Source: Parafrankia sp041008525 (GTDB lineage Bacteria; Actinomycetota; Actinomycetes; Frankiales; Frankiaceae). From it: 64,000 nucleotides of DNA. Every line of letters begins with the position of its first letter. Positions within the stretch are counted from its first letter, which is position 1. Position numbers and translations under genes: made by a program. The stretch covers positions 47,680 to 111,679 of the forward strand of contig NZ_JBFLUG010000009.1 in assembly GCF_041008525.1 (NCBI RefSeq), read 5' to 3'. Below the pieces are notes generated by a model. It had not been told where the DNA came from, made no database searches, and worked only from the letters and a program-made list of their open reading frames with translations. This document shows positions 32,262-41,430 of this stretch, piece by piece.

Positions 32262-33425
32262 ATGACATCCAGGACGCCGGCCACCGCCCGGGAAACCCTC
32301 GGGTCCACGTTCGCCGGAGCAGCCGGCGGCGGATCAGGTGACCCCGACAAAGCCCGTGACAGCAATGGATCCAGCGGGTCCAGCGGCACCGAGGGTCCCA
32401 CTGGCATCACGGTCGACCGCCACCTCGCTGCGGCGGAACGCCACGCCTCCCTCGCCGCCGACGTCCGCGCCGGTCTGACCTCGCAGCCCCGCGAGCTGCC
32501 CCCCAAGTGGTTCTACGACGCCACCGGCGGCCTGCTCTTCGACCGGATCACCCGGCTGCCCGAGTACTACCCGACCCGCCGGGAGCACGCCGTGCTCACC
32601 GCCCATGCCGACGAGATCGCCGCCGCCTGCCCGGCCGCGACCCTCGTCGAGCTCGGCTCCGGCACCTCGGAGAAGACCCGGCTGCTGCTCGACGCCCTGC
32701 GCCGTCTCGGCACGCTGCGCCGCTTCGTCCCCTTCGACGTGGACGAGGCCACCCTGCTCCAGGCCGGCGCGGACATTCTGCGGGCCTACCCGGGAGTCGC
32801 GGTCCGCGCCGTGGTCGGCGACTTCGAGCGCCACCTGGGCAGCCTTCCCGGCGCACCCGCGCGAGCATCCGCGGCATCCGCATCCCCCGGCGCCCAGCCG
32901 GCCGTGGGCGGCGACCGGCGGCTCGTCGCCTTCCTCGGCGGCACCATCGGCAACCTGCAGCCCGCCGCCCGCGCGGCGTTCCTGCGCGCCGTGCGTGACC
33001 AGCTCCGCGACGGGGACGCCCTGCTGCTCGGCGCCGACCTGGTCAAGGACACCGGACGCCTGGTCGCGGCCTACGACGACAGTGCCGGTGTCACCGCCGC
33101 GTTCAACCGGAACGTGCTCTCCGTGATCAACCGCGAACTCGACGCCGACTTCGACCTGCGCGGGTTCGCCCACGTCGCGGCCTGGAACGCGGAGAAGTCC
33201 TGGATCGAGATGCGGCTGCGCAGCGTCCGCGACCAGGAGGTCACGGTGCGGGCGCTGGACCTGGTCGCCCGCTTCGAGGACGGCGAGCAGATGCGCACCG
33301 AGATCAGCGCCAAGTTCACTCTGGACGGGCTGCGGGCCGAACTCGCCGCGTCCGGCCTCGCCACCAGCCGCCAGTGGACCGACCCGGACCGCGACTTCTC
33401 GGTGACCCTCGCCGTCCCCGACTGA
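32262..33425 (+). CDS. egtD: L-histidine N-alpha-methyltransferase EgtD
   Basis: A 387-residue enzyme that trimethylates histidine to hercynine using S-adenosylmethionine. It shows LPPKWFYDATGGLLFDRI and LPEYYPTRREHAVL (histidine pocket), VELGSGTSEKTRLLLDAL (SAM loop), FLGGTIGNLQP and the C-terminal ISAKFTLDGLRAEL. The N-terminal 50 residues are a variable Ser/Gly-rich extension. ATG 32262 is preceded by GGAGG; a TTG upstream is less likely. The operon ends here; no egtE-like PLP lyase gene follows, so the last C-S cleavage must be encoded elsewhere. The stop is 1 nt from the convergent lipoprotein gene. Confidence 0.95.
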   Translation: MTSRTPATARETLGSTFAGAAGGGSGDPDKARDSNGSSGSSGTEGPTGITVDRHLAAAERHASLAADVRAGLTSQPRELPPKWFYDATGGLLFDRITRLPEYYPTRREHAVLTAHADEIAAACPAATLVELGSGTSEKTRLLLDALRRLGTLRRFVPFDVDEATLLQAGADILRAYPGVAVRAVVGDFERHLGSLPGAPARASAASASPGAQPAVGGDRRLVAFLGGTIGNLQPAARAAFLRAVRDQLRDGDALLLGADLVKDTGRLVAAYDDSAGVTAAFNRNVLSVINRELDADFDLRGFAHVAAWNAEKSWIEMRLRSVRDQEVTVRALDLVARFEDGEQMRTEISAKFTLDGLRAELAASGLATSRQWTDPDRDFSVTLAVPD

Positions 33426-33426
33426 G

Positions 33427-34422
33427 TCAGGAAGCCGCGCGCAGGTCGGCGCAGCCGGTCTCGTCCGGGAGCAGCGGCCGGAAGTCGACCGTCCAGCGCC
33501 GGCCACCGGACGTCCACGGCGTCGTGTCCACCGCCGTGCGCGCGGCCGCCAGCAGCACCGTCGCGTCGGTTCCACTGACGGCCACGCAACCCACCTCGAG
33601 GCCCTCGACCAGCGGCTCACCTGGCAGCCCCGGGCCGGGCCAGGCCTGCTCCGCCGGAAGCGGGAGGCCGCCTCCGCAGGAGTCCGGCGACTGGACACCA
33701 CCGGACGGACCTGCCGGCGCCGCACCACCGGACGGGTTCGCAGGCTGGACGCCGCCCGCCGGGCAGTCGCTGACCAGCGGTGCGGCGATCGCGGCGACAG
33801 CCGTCGGGACGTACGGCCCGGTGTCGCCGATCGTGCCCGGCAGGTCGGTGAGGGCGTCCAGCAGCCCCTGGATGTCCCGTCGCGCGTTCTGCTGCTCGGC
33901 GGTCAGCCCGGTGCCGTCCGCCTCGGCCAGCGCCCGCACCTCCGTCGTTCTGACACCCTCCGGGGTCCGGACCGTGAAGCGGGTCGACGGGACATCGGTG
34001 ACCGGTGGCTCGCCGTAGTCCCTCCCGGCGCCGACGCCGGCCGCGACCGCGCGGTCGACGAGCCGTTGGACGTCGGCCGGCGCGATCCGCCGCAGCTGGA
34101 TGTTCGGCAGCGCCGGCGCCGGGAAGATCGCGACCTGCGGACCCTCGGAGATCACCCGGCCACCCGGGTAGACGCTCACCACGGGCAGCCGGGCCGCCAG
34201 GATCTGCGGGGTCACGAACCCGCCGACCAGGTCCACCCGCAGCACCGCGGTGTCGTCCACCCCGGACTCGACGGGTGTGCCGGGGTCGCCAGGAGCGCCG
34301 GCGGGAGCGGAGCCGACCCCGCGGAGGCTGTCCGACCCGGTGGTGTCACCGGCGCAGGCCACCGCGGTGAGAAACAGGGGGAGGGCGACGGCCGCGAGTC
34401 GCGCGCCGCGCAGCGTCATCAT
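33427..34422 (-). CDS. Lipoprotein of unknown function
   Basis: 331 residues from ATG 34422 (GTG 34428 is also possible). The signal peptide ends in lipobox LTAVAC (Cys about 22). The mature part starts with a Gly/Ser/Pro linker, then LRVDLVGGFVTPQILAARLPVVSVYPGGRVI and a helix-rich segment with IAPADVQRLVDRAVAAGV. I recognise this pattern only as actinobacterial hypothetical lipoproteins. A Pro/Gly-rich insertion with two Cys residues lies near 250-275. It is followed on the same strand by no close gene; the GH16 gene lies 119 nt upstream. Confidence 0.7.
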   Translation of the reverse strand: MMTLRGARLAAVALPLFLTAVACAGDTTGSDSLRGVGSAPAGAPGDPGTPVESGVDDTAVLRVDLVGGFVTPQILAARLPVVSVYPGGRVISEGPQVAIFPAPALPNIQLRRIAPADVQRLVDRAVAAGVGAGRDYGEPPVTDVPSTRFTVRTPEGVRTTEVRALAEADGTGLTAEQQNARRDIQGLLDALTDLPGTIGDTGPYVPTAVAAIAAPLVSDCPAGGVQPANPSGGAAPAGPSGGVQSPDSCGGGLPLPAEQAWPGPGLPGEPLVEGLEVGCVAVSGTDATVLLAAARTAVDTTPWTSGGRRWTVDFRPLLPDETGCADLRAAS

Positions 34423-34541
34423 CGTCACGGTGCTTCGACGCGGCCGGCCCCCGCCTGGTTCCCCGGCTGCCGCGTCCCGCCCCGGACAGTTCCGCACCGG
34501 ACAGTTCCGCACCGGACGGCCCGGCGCGGACCGGACAGTCG

Positions 34542-35816
34542 TCAGGGGCGCGCGGAGAAGACGCGTACGTAGTCGACGATCATCCGCTGCGGGTAGTCGG
34601 CGGCGGTGGCCTGGGCGCCGTCCCGGTTCACCGCCACGTTGAGGATCACATAGTGGTCCTTGTCCCACAGCCAGACCGGCACGTCGTCGTGGGTGAACGT
34701 ACGGATCGTCCGGCCGTCGAAGATGAACCGCAGCGCGGACGGCGTCCACTCCAGTCCGTAGGTGTGGAAGCCGGCGGCGAGGTCCACCCCGGCGTCGTGC
34801 ATGCCGCCGCGCCCCCAGGTCGCCTGCCAGTGGGCACCGGACTCGTCCACCCCGTGGACGTTGGTGTGCACGGTCGTGGGTGCTGTGGACACGGTCTCGA
34901 CGACGTCCAGCTCACCGCTCGCCGGCCAGTCGACCTCCGGCATGTTGGAGCCGAGCAGCCAGATCGCGGGGAAGGCACCCTGGCCGGTCGGCAGCACCGC
35001 CCGCGCCTCCAGGTAGCCGTACCGCATCGTTCGCTTGCCGAGCGTCTCGATCCGCCCGGAGGAGAACTCCGCGTCGCCGCAGGACGGCTCCCGCCGCGCG
35101 GTGATCACCAGGTGGCCGTGACCGTCGGCCGCCAGGTTCCGCCGGTCCGTGGTGTAGCACTGCATCTCCCGGTCGCCCCAGCCGGCGCCGGTCTGGGTGA
35201 TCCAGGTGGCCGGATCCGGTGTGGCCCCACGGGGCCCGTCGAACTCGTCCGACCACAGCAGGCTCACCTCGTCACCTCTCGCGTGCCCTCCGGTCGCACC
35301 GGGCCTGGACGGCGCGACCGGGCTGGAGCCACGCAGGCCGGCAGCCGGTGGGCCTTCCGAACCCTGCTGCCCGCCCCCATGTTCGGCTTCCGGCTCCGCG
35401 GAGCCGGCTTCGCCGCCAGGACGATCGGCCGCCCCTGCCCCGGCGCTGCCGGACTCGGCGCTGCCAGCCCCGGCGCCGCCGAAGGCGGAGCCCGCCGCTG
35501 GGGCAGTGCCCGTGGTGGGCGGCCGCCCGGGCGCCTCGGCGGACGGAGCCGCGGACCTGCCGGAGGAGGAAGCCGGGGACCGACCGGGCGGGCCCGTGGA
35601 GGGGACCAGGGGCCCGCCGGTGGGGATGCCAGCGGCGCCCAGGCGGGCCGGGCCGTCGTCGAGCTGCGGACGGGTGGTCACCGTGATGCCGGTGACCAGG
35701 CCGGCCACCACCATCCCGGACAGCAGCGCGGCCGCGGCGGCCGCCCGGGGGCGGGGACGGCGACGGGCACCCCGAAGCGGGGGACGACGATGGGTGGGAC
35801 GCCGGTGACGAGCCAT
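34542..35816 (-). CDS. Secreted family 16 glycoside hydrolase
   Basis: 424 residues. A very basic N-terminus and one hydrophobic helix (about 27-48) act as signal anchor. A Pro/Ala/Gly/Ser linker runs to about 190. The GH16 jelly-roll (about 195-424) starts LLWSDEFDG and carries the catalytic motif GELDVVE (Glu302 nucleophile, Asp304, Glu307 acid/base). It also shows FPAIWLLGSN and the closing MIVDYVRVF. The plain ExDxxE form without an inserted residue is more like the laminarinase-type branch, but substrate prediction is uncertain. ATG 35816 follows GAGGAG at about 11 nt. Confidence 0.88.
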   Translation of the reverse strand: MARHRRPTHRRPPLRGARRRPRPRAAAAAALLSGMVVAGLVTGITVTTRPQLDDGPARLGAAGIPTGGPLVPSTGPPGRSPASSSGRSAAPSAEAPGRPPTTGTAPAAGSAFGGAGAGSAESGSAGAGAADRPGGEAGSAEPEAEHGGGQQGSEGPPAAGLRGSSPVAPSRPGATGGHARGDEVSLLWSDEFDGPRGATPDPATWITQTGAGWGDREMQCYTTDRRNLAADGHGHLVITARREPSCGDAEFSSGRIETLGKRTMRYGYLEARAVLPTGQGAFPAIWLLGSNMPEVDWPASGELDVVETVSTAPTTVHTNVHGVDESGAHWQATWGRGGMHDAGVDLAAGFHTYGLEWTPSALRFIFDGRTIRTFTHDDVPVWLWDKDHYVILNVAVNRDGAQATAADYPQRMIVDYVRVFSARP

Positions 35817-35976
35817 GGCGAGGCGGATCTCCTCACGGTCAGCCCCCACGGGCCCGGCCGCGACTGCCAACCACCGCACAGATCACATCGTGATCGAACG
35901 ACTACCTGGCGTCGCTACGGGCGAACAACGCCCACCTTCACACACATCAGGTGATCGATCCAGCAACCGATGGTGA

Positions 35977-37830
35977 TCAACCGGTGATGAGCCGCACGTC
36001 ACGCGCCGCGCCGGTCGAGGCGGACGTCGCCATCGCCGCGTAGGCACGCAGCGCCGCCGACACGACACGCTCCCGGCCCACCGGTCGGTAGCCGTCGCCG
36101 GCCTCGATCTCGGCTCGCCGCGCGGCGAGCTCCTCCTCGGACACGAGAAGCTGCAGCCGGCGGGTCGGGATGTCGATCTCGATGATGTCGCCGTCGCGGA
36201 CGAGCGCGATCGGGCCGCCGTGCGCCGCCTCCGGCGAGACGTGGCCGATCGACAGACCCGAGCTGCCGCCGGAGAAGCGGCCGTCGGTGATCAGGGCGCA
36301 CTTCGGCCCCAGCCCGCGGCCCTTGAGGAACGCCGTCGGGTAGAGCATCTCCTGCATGCCGGGGCCACCGCGCGGCCCCTCGTACCGGACGATGATCACG
36401 TCCCCGGCCTTGACGACCTTGTTCAGGATCGCGTCGACCGCGGCCTCCTGGCTTTCGACCACCACGGCCGGCCCGCGGAACGTCCACTGGCTCTCGTCGA
36501 CACCGGCGGTCTTGACCACCGCGCCGTCCGGAGCCAGGTTGCCGCGGAGCACGGCGAGACCACCGTCGGCCGAGTAGGCGTGCTCGGCGGAGCGGATGCA
36601 CCCGTTCTTCGCGTCGGTGTCGAGGCTGTCCCAGCGGTTGGTGGAGCTGAACGGCTCGATGGTGCGCACCCCGCCGGGCGCCGCGTGGAACAGCTCCACC
36701 GCGTCCGGGGACGGGTTCGCGCTGCGGATGTCCCACCGGTCGAGGAACTCGCGCAGGCTCGCCGCGTGCACACTGTGCACGTTCGGATCGAGCTTCCCGC
36801 CGCGGTCGAGCTCGCCGAGGATGGCGGGGATCCCGCCGGCGCGGTGGACGTCCTCCATGTAGTAGTCGGTCGAGCTCGGCGCCACCTTGCACAGGCACGG
36901 CACCGTGCGGGAGATCTGGTCGATGTCGTCGAGGCCCACGTCCACACCGGCCTCGACGGCAGCGGCCAGCAGGTGCAGCACGGTGTTCGTGGAGCCGCCC
37001 ATCGCGACGTCCACCGCGAACGCGTTGCGGAACGCCGCCGCCGTCGCGATCGAGCGCGGCAGCACGGCCTCGTCGTCCTTCTCGTAGTAGCGCCGGGCGA
37101 GGTCGACGACGAGGCGGCCGGCCTCGACGAACAGGCCGCGCCGGGCCGCCGCCGTCGCCAGCGCCGACCCGTTGCCCGGCAGGGCCAGGCCGAGCGCCTC
37201 GGTCAGGCAGTTCATCGAGTTGGCCGTGAACATTCCGGAGCAGGACCCGCAGGTGGGACAGGCCGAGCGCTCGATCGAGCCGAGCTGCTCGTCGCTCACC
37301 GCCGGATTCACCGCGGCGGTCATCGCGTCGATCAGGTCGAGCCGCGCGTGGGCCACCCCGTCGGTGATGACGGCCTGGCCGGACTCCATCGCCCCACCCG
37401 ACACGAAGACCGTGGGGATGTTCAGCCGCAGCGCGGCCAGCAGCATGCCCGGGGTGATCTTGTCGCAGTTCGAGATGCAGACCAGGGCGTCGGCGCAGTG
37501 CGCGTTGACCATGTACTCGACGCTGTCGGCGATGATCTCGCGGGAGGGCAGGGAGTACAGCATGCCGCCGTGGCCCATCGCGATTCCGTCGTCCACCGCG
37601 ATCGTGTTGAACTCCTTGGCGACACCGCCGGAACCGGCAATCGCATCCGCGACGATGGTTCCCAGGTCACGCAGGTGGACGTGGCCCGGCACGAACTGCG
37701 TGAAGCTGTTCGCGATCGCGACGATCGGCTTGCCGAAGTCGTCGTCCGTCATGCCGGTCGCGCGCCACAGGGCGCGGGCGCCGGCCATGTTGCGGCCGTG
37801 GGTGGTGGTGCGGGAACGCAGAACGGGCAT
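35977..37830 (-). CDS. ilvD: Dihydroxy-acid dehydratase
   Basis: A 617-residue Fe-S enzyme of isoleucine/valine synthesis that converts 2,3-dihydroxy-3-methyl acids to 2-keto acids. Signatures: SNCDKITPGMLLAALRLNIP, the CPTCGSCSGMFTANSMNCLTEALG cysteine region, and GRFSGGSSGLSIGHVSPEAA near the C-terminus. Length equals that of the E. coli-type enzyme. ATG 37830 (protein start MPVLRSRTTT) has AGAGGT upstream and aligns with the normal family start. The gene stands alone on the minus strand; other ilv genes are not in the window. Confidence 0.97.
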   Translation of the reverse strand: MPVLRSRTTTHGRNMAGARALWRATGMTDDDFGKPIVAIANSFTQFVPGHVHLRDLGTIVADAIAGSGGVAKEFNTIAVDDGIAMGHGGMLYSLPSREIIADSVEYMVNAHCADALVCISNCDKITPGMLLAALRLNIPTVFVSGGAMESGQAVITDGVAHARLDLIDAMTAAVNPAVSDEQLGSIERSACPTCGSCSGMFTANSMNCLTEALGLALPGNGSALATAAARRGLFVEAGRLVVDLARRYYEKDDEAVLPRSIATAAAFRNAFAVDVAMGGSTNTVLHLLAAAVEAGVDVGLDDIDQISRTVPCLCKVAPSSTDYYMEDVHRAGGIPAILGELDRGGKLDPNVHSVHAASLREFLDRWDIRSANPSPDAVELFHAAPGGVRTIEPFSSTNRWDSLDTDAKNGCIRSAEHAYSADGGLAVLRGNLAPDGAVVKTAGVDESQWTFRGPAVVVESQEAAVDAILNKVVKAGDVIIVRYEGPRGGPGMQEMLYPTAFLKGRGLGPKCALITDGRFSGGSSGLSIGHVSPEAAHGGPIALVRDGDIIEIDIPTRRLQLLVSEEELAARRAEIEAGDGYRPVGRERVVSAALRAYAAMATSASTGAARDVRLITG

Positions 37831-38049
37831 CTTGACCTCTGGGCTGGACTGCGGGGCACGGAACACTGGAGAGGTGCTCGGGACGCCAGACCTGGGCAGG
37901 TGGGCACCGGTCCGTGCGTACACACGCGGGGCGCATCCCGATCCGCGGTGTGGATCCGGAGGTCCGCCACCGCAAAGGCTACGCCTCACCTCCGACCATC
38001 GGCCCCACCACGATCGCGGATCCCCTCGAGCGCAGCCGGGTGGAAACCC

Positions 38050-39027
38050 TCAGGGCGTCCAGCCGCGGGGAGGTCCGGCATCCGGATCGTCCCGGTCGTC
38101 CGGCTCGCCCGGCCCTGCGTTCCCCTGGTCCCCCGCTCTCCCCTCCGGCCGGTCGGCGCGGTTCGCCCCACCGGCCTCGGCGGCCAGGAAGTCCAGCCAG
38201 GTCGGGTCGATGTCCGGCTCAGGCTCCGGTGACGGGTCCGCGGCGGGGCGGTCACCGGTCGGACCAGCGGTGCCCGAGCCAGGCATCTCCGGATGCTCAT
38301 CCACCGGCCGCGGCCGCGGCGGCTGCTGGTGCGGCGGCTGCCACTGCTGCGGCGGCGGGGGCGGGGGCGCGAAAGGTGATGAGGGCGGCGAGGGCGGCGG
38401 TGGAGCGGCCAGCGGATAGCCGGGCCGGCGTCCGGCCCCGGCCCCGGGAGCGGACGGGCTGCCCTGCGCGCCGGGCGTCCACCCGGGGTGGTCCGGCTGA
38501 CCGTGGGGTGGGACGAAGGGTTGGCCGGGACGGCCCTGCTGCCCCGGTTGGGAGGTGTGACCCGGCTGCCCGGGAAAGCCCGGATAGCCGGCCTGGCCCG
38601 CCTGGCCAGGCTGCCCCGCCGGCCCGGGATGGCCGGGATCCGCGGGATGCTGCCCCGCATGGGGGCCGCCGGAGCCGGCCGGCCCACCGGGGGAGCCCGC
38701 CCCGGCCCGCGGCCCGGATGCCCGGTTGAACCGCGCCACCGTCGTGCTGCCCCGCCGTCCCCTCCACCATCTGCGGACCGCCAGCACGAGGACCAGTGAG
38801 GCGACGGTGCCCAGGAGGGGCGCGACGTGCGGATCGTCGTAGCCGACCAGCTGGTAGATGCTCAGCAGCCCGATGAAGGCGTAGCCGGTCACGAAGAACA
38901 CGACCGGCCTGAGTCGGATCCGCTCGACGACCCTCCGCAGAACGATCGCGACGAAGAGCCACACGAGGAAGCCGAAGAAGGCGGCGGTGAGCGGCGCGAA
39001 GACGAGGTACTCGAAGAAGGTGGCCAT
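38050..39027 (-). CDS. Membrane protein with Pro/Gly/Gln-rich tail
   Basis: 325 residues with three predicted helices (about 8-30, 40-60 and 68-85), the last followed by RRWWRGRRG. The rest is a long low-complexity tail of Gly-Gln-Pro and Pro-Pro-His runs with a somewhat conserved acidic end (DIDPTWLDFLAAEAGG). No family is recognised. The ABM monooxygenase gene lies 26 nt upstream on the same strand and may be co-transcribed. Predicted inner-membrane location with a cytoplasmic tail. Confidence 0.65.
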   Translation of the reverse strand: MATFFEYLVFAPLTAAFFGFLVWLFVAIVLRRVVERIRLRPVVFFVTGYAFIGLLSIYQLVGYDDPHVAPLLGTVASLVLVLAVRRWWRGRRGSTTVARFNRASGPRAGAGSPGGPAGSGGPHAGQHPADPGHPGPAGQPGQAGQAGYPGFPGQPGHTSQPGQQGRPGQPFVPPHGQPDHPGWTPGAQGSPSAPGAGAGRRPGYPLAAPPPPSPPSSPFAPPPPPPQQWQPPHQQPPRPRPVDEHPEMPGSGTAGPTGDRPAADPSPEPEPDIDPTWLDFLAAEAGGANRADRPEGRAGDQGNAGPGEPDDRDDPDAGPPRGWTP

Positions 39028-39053
39028 CGCAGATCAGGCGGGCCGGGTGCGGG

Positions 39054-39416
39054 CTAGGCCGACGTCGCCGGCGGGCCCGCCGGGTCCGCACGGTCGGCGA
39101 TGGCCACCACATGCTCCACCGCCGGAGCACTGGCGAAGTACGGCGAGAGCGCCGCCCGCCACCGGGTGAACCGGTCGGAGCCGCGGAACGTCTCGGTGTG
39201 CGCCTCCAGGCTGTCCCAGTCGACGAACAGCACGAAGCGGGACGGTGACTCGACGCCCCTGGTCATCCGCACGGACCGGCAGCCGGGCGTGGTGACCAGT
39301 TCGTGCCGGACGAGCAGATAGGCGTCCGCGAACGCCTCCTCGCTGCCGGGCAACACGTCGAACCTCGCGACCTCGACAACCCCGGAGTCGCGCGGGGGAA
39401 CACCGGAAACGGTCAT
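39054..39416 (-). CDS. Antibiotic biosynthesis monooxygenase (ABM) domain protein
   Basis: A 120-residue single-domain protein. The ferredoxin-like ABM fold is indicated by VVEVARFDVLPGSEEAFADAYLLVRHELVTTPGCRSVRMTRGVESPSRFVLFVDWDSLEAHTETFRGSDRFTRW. Family members are small cofactor-less oxygenases or stress proteins acting on quinones, haem or aldehydes; none of these can be specified. It lies upstream of the membrane-protein gene and 77 nt after the dnaB stop, all in the same direction. Confidence 0.8.
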   Translation of the reverse strand: MTVSGVPPRDSGVVEVARFDVLPGSEEAFADAYLLVRHELVTTPGCRSVRMTRGVESPSRFVLFVDWDSLEAHTETFRGSDRFTRWRAALSPYFASAPAVEHVVAIADRADPAGPPATSA

Positions 39417-39493
39417 GGCGTCCAGTCTGTCACCGCCCGGACGACTGTTCAGTCCGGTGGCCCACGGACCCGCCGAGGGTGGTGGGTGGGCAG

Positions 39494-40852
39494 TCAGTTG
39501 GCCATGTCGACGAAACGTGAGTAGTGCCCCTGGAAGGCGACGGTGACGGTACCGGTCGGCCCGTTGCGGTGCTTCGCGATGATCAGATCGGCCTCGCCGG
39601 CCCGGGCGGACTCCTTCTCCACCGCGTCCTCCCGGTAGAGCAGGATCACCGCGTCGGCGTCCTGCTCGAGGCTGCCGGACTCACGCAGGTCGGAGACCTG
39701 CGGCCGCTTGTCGGCCCGCTGCTCGGAGGCACGGTTGAGCTGCGAGATCGCCACGACCGGAACCTCCAGCTCCTTCGCCAGCAGCTTCAGCGACCGGGAG
39801 ATCTCGCTGACCTCCTGCTGACGGCTCTCCACCTTCTTCGGCGACGACATGAGCTGCAGGTAGTCGAGGATGACCAGGCGCAGGTCGTTGCGCTGCTTGA
39901 GGCGCCGTGCCTTCGCCCGGATCTCCATCATCGTCAGGTTGGGGCTGTCGTCGATGTACAGCGGCGCCTCGGCGACCTCACCCATTCGCCGGGCGAGCCG
40001 CCCCCAGTCGTCGTCGGTGAGCCGGCCGGTGCGGATGTTCTGCAGCGACACCCGGGCCTCCGCGGACAGCAGCCGCATGGTGATCTCCATCCGGCTCATC
40101 TCCAGCGAGAAGATGACCGAGGTCATGCCGTTCTTGATGGACGCGGCGCGAGCGAAGTCCAGCCCGAGGGTGGACTTTCCGACCGCCGGCCGGGCCGCGA
40201 CGATCCACAGCTGGCCGCTGTGCAGCCCGTTGGTCAGCTCGTCGAGATCGGTGAAGCCGGTCGGCACGCCGGTGAGTGCCCCGTCGTGGCCCTGGATGGC
40301 CTCGATCTCCTCCAGCGCGGGGTTGAGCAGCTCGCCCAGCGGGGTGTAGTCGTCGCTGGTACGCCGCTCGGTCACCTCGTACACGGCGGCCTGCGCCCGG
40401 TCGACGACCTCACTGACGTCGGGTGCGGGACCGAAGGCGAGCTGCACGATGCGGGTGCCGGCCTCGGCCAGGCGGCGCAGGACAGCCTTCTCGGCGACGA
40501 TCCGCGCGTAGTACCCGGCGTTCGCGGCGGTGGGGACGCTGGAGATCAGCGTGTGCATGTAGGCGGGGCCCCCGACCCGCTCCAGCAGGTTCTGCCGGCC
40601 GAGCTCGGCGGCGACGCTGATGACGTCGGCCGGCTCGCCGCGCCCGTAGAGATCTCCGATGGTCTCGTACACGGTGGCGTGCGCCGGTCGGTAGAAGTCA
40701 GCCGCGTTGAGGACCTCGACGACGTCGGCGATCGCGTCCTTCGAGAGCAGCATGCCGCCGAGGACGCTCTGCTCGGCCGGAAGGTCGTGAGGTGGCGTCC
40801 GGTCGAACTCGACCGGTGCTCCGGACCCACGGGTGATGTCGGCGACGCTCAC
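39494..40852 (-). CDS. dnaB: Replicative DNA helicase
   Basis: A 452-residue hexameric helicase that unwinds DNA at the replication fork. The N-terminal primase-contact domain begins PPHDLPAEQSVLGGMLLSKDAI. The RecA-like domain has Walker A ARPAVGKST (about residue 225), FSLEMSR, LVILDYLQLM and AISQLNRASEQR. No intein is present. GTG 40852 (protein start MSVADITRG) follows a GGAGGG run and is preferred to a frame extension with Cys/Arg-rich nonsense. A perfect LexA-type palindrome lies 138 nt upstream. rplI lies 862 nt upstream on the same strand. Confidence 0.97.
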   Translation of the reverse strand: MSVADITRGSGAPVEFDRTPPHDLPAEQSVLGGMLLSKDAIADVVEVLNAADFYRPAHATVYETIGDLYGRGEPADVISVAAELGRQNLLERVGGPAYMHTLISSVPTAANAGYYARIVAEKAVLRRLAEAGTRIVQLAFGPAPDVSEVVDRAQAAVYEVTERRTSDDYTPLGELLNPALEEIEAIQGHDGALTGVPTGFTDLDELTNGLHSGQLWIVAARPAVGKSTLGLDFARAASIKNGMTSVIFSLEMSRMEITMRLLSAEARVSLQNIRTGRLTDDDWGRLARRMGEVAEAPLYIDDSPNLTMMEIRAKARRLKQRNDLRLVILDYLQLMSSPKKVESRQQEVSEISRSLKLLAKELEVPVVAISQLNRASEQRADKRPQVSDLRESGSLEQDADAVILLYREDAVEKESARAGEADLIIAKHRNGPTGTVTVAFQGHYSRFVDMAN

Positions 40853-40989
40853 GCCCTGCTGCCCTCCCGCCCTTCGACGCCGACGGCCACGGACCTGACA
40901 CCCGCCCCGCCGCCAGAACCGACACCGCCAGCAGCGACACCGCCAGAATCGATACGGGCCCCGGCATCGGCGCAGACCCCGACCACCAG

Positions 40990-41009
40990 CATCGAACATA
41001 TGTTCGATG
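40990..41009. promoter_or_regulatory. LexA/SOS-box palindrome upstream of dnaB
   Basis: CATCGAACATATGTTCGATG is a perfect 20-bp palindrome. Its core TCGAAC-N4-GTTCGA is the classic Gram-positive/actinobacterial LexA (DinR) operator. It lies 138 nt before the dnaB start, consistent with damage-responsive control of dnaB. Confidence 0.8.
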
Positions 41010-41107
41010 TGAGCATGGAGCCTGTCAACTCGGCCGCCCGGCCACCAGTTCGAAGATCATTTCCCCCCGCCCGTCTGGACTACCCGGTCCTCGTGGATAG
41101 ATGGCCA

Positions 41108-41309
41108 GTGTGGACGGCTCGACAGTAGGCACACGCACGGGGAGGCTCCAAGAAGTTGTCCACAGCCCCCTGTGGACAACCTGTTGGTAACTGGCAAAGT
41201 TCTGGGGAATGCCTTGGGACGGAGCCCGGCGTGACTGTGGACACGCAGCACGGCGGGAACCGGATCCGCAGCGCCCGCCGGTTGTCGGCGCGGCTTCGCC
41301 TGTGGACGA
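41108..41309. promoter_or_regulatory. DnaA-box-like cluster
   Basis: TTGTCCACAG (41156) and CTGTGGACAA (41170) form an inverted pair with 11-bp arms (41155-41165, 41170-41180) and a 4-nt gap. Further TGTGGAC copies occur at 41109, 41236 and 41301; the last two and the one at 41171 are exactly 65 bp apart. TTGTCCACA is the high-GC actinobacterial DnaA-box consensus. Confidence 0.6.
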
Positions 41310-41430
41310 AAAATCGTCCGGGCCGTTCTGGGACCATCGTGGGGGTTAACCAGTTCGAGTCATACCGTCCCGGGGTCTGAGCGCGTCGGGTTAGGGAGGC
41401 CCGCGCCGCACCAAGCCGGCCGCACGCTGC

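Noticed and set aside
36220..38232. 670-codon plus-strand frame opposite ilvD
   Set aside because: It mirrors a fully conserved ilvD; composition artefact.
40853..40999. N-terminal extension of DnaB to the ATG at 40999
   Set aside because: The added 49 residues are Cys/Arg/Trp-rich and non-conserved, and the ATG lies inside the LexA palindrome; GTG 40852 has a better ribosome site and gives the normal start.
39524..41128. 534-codon plus-strand frame opposite dnaB
   Set aside because: It is antisense to a complete dnaB and crosses the LexA palindrome; no protein-like features.
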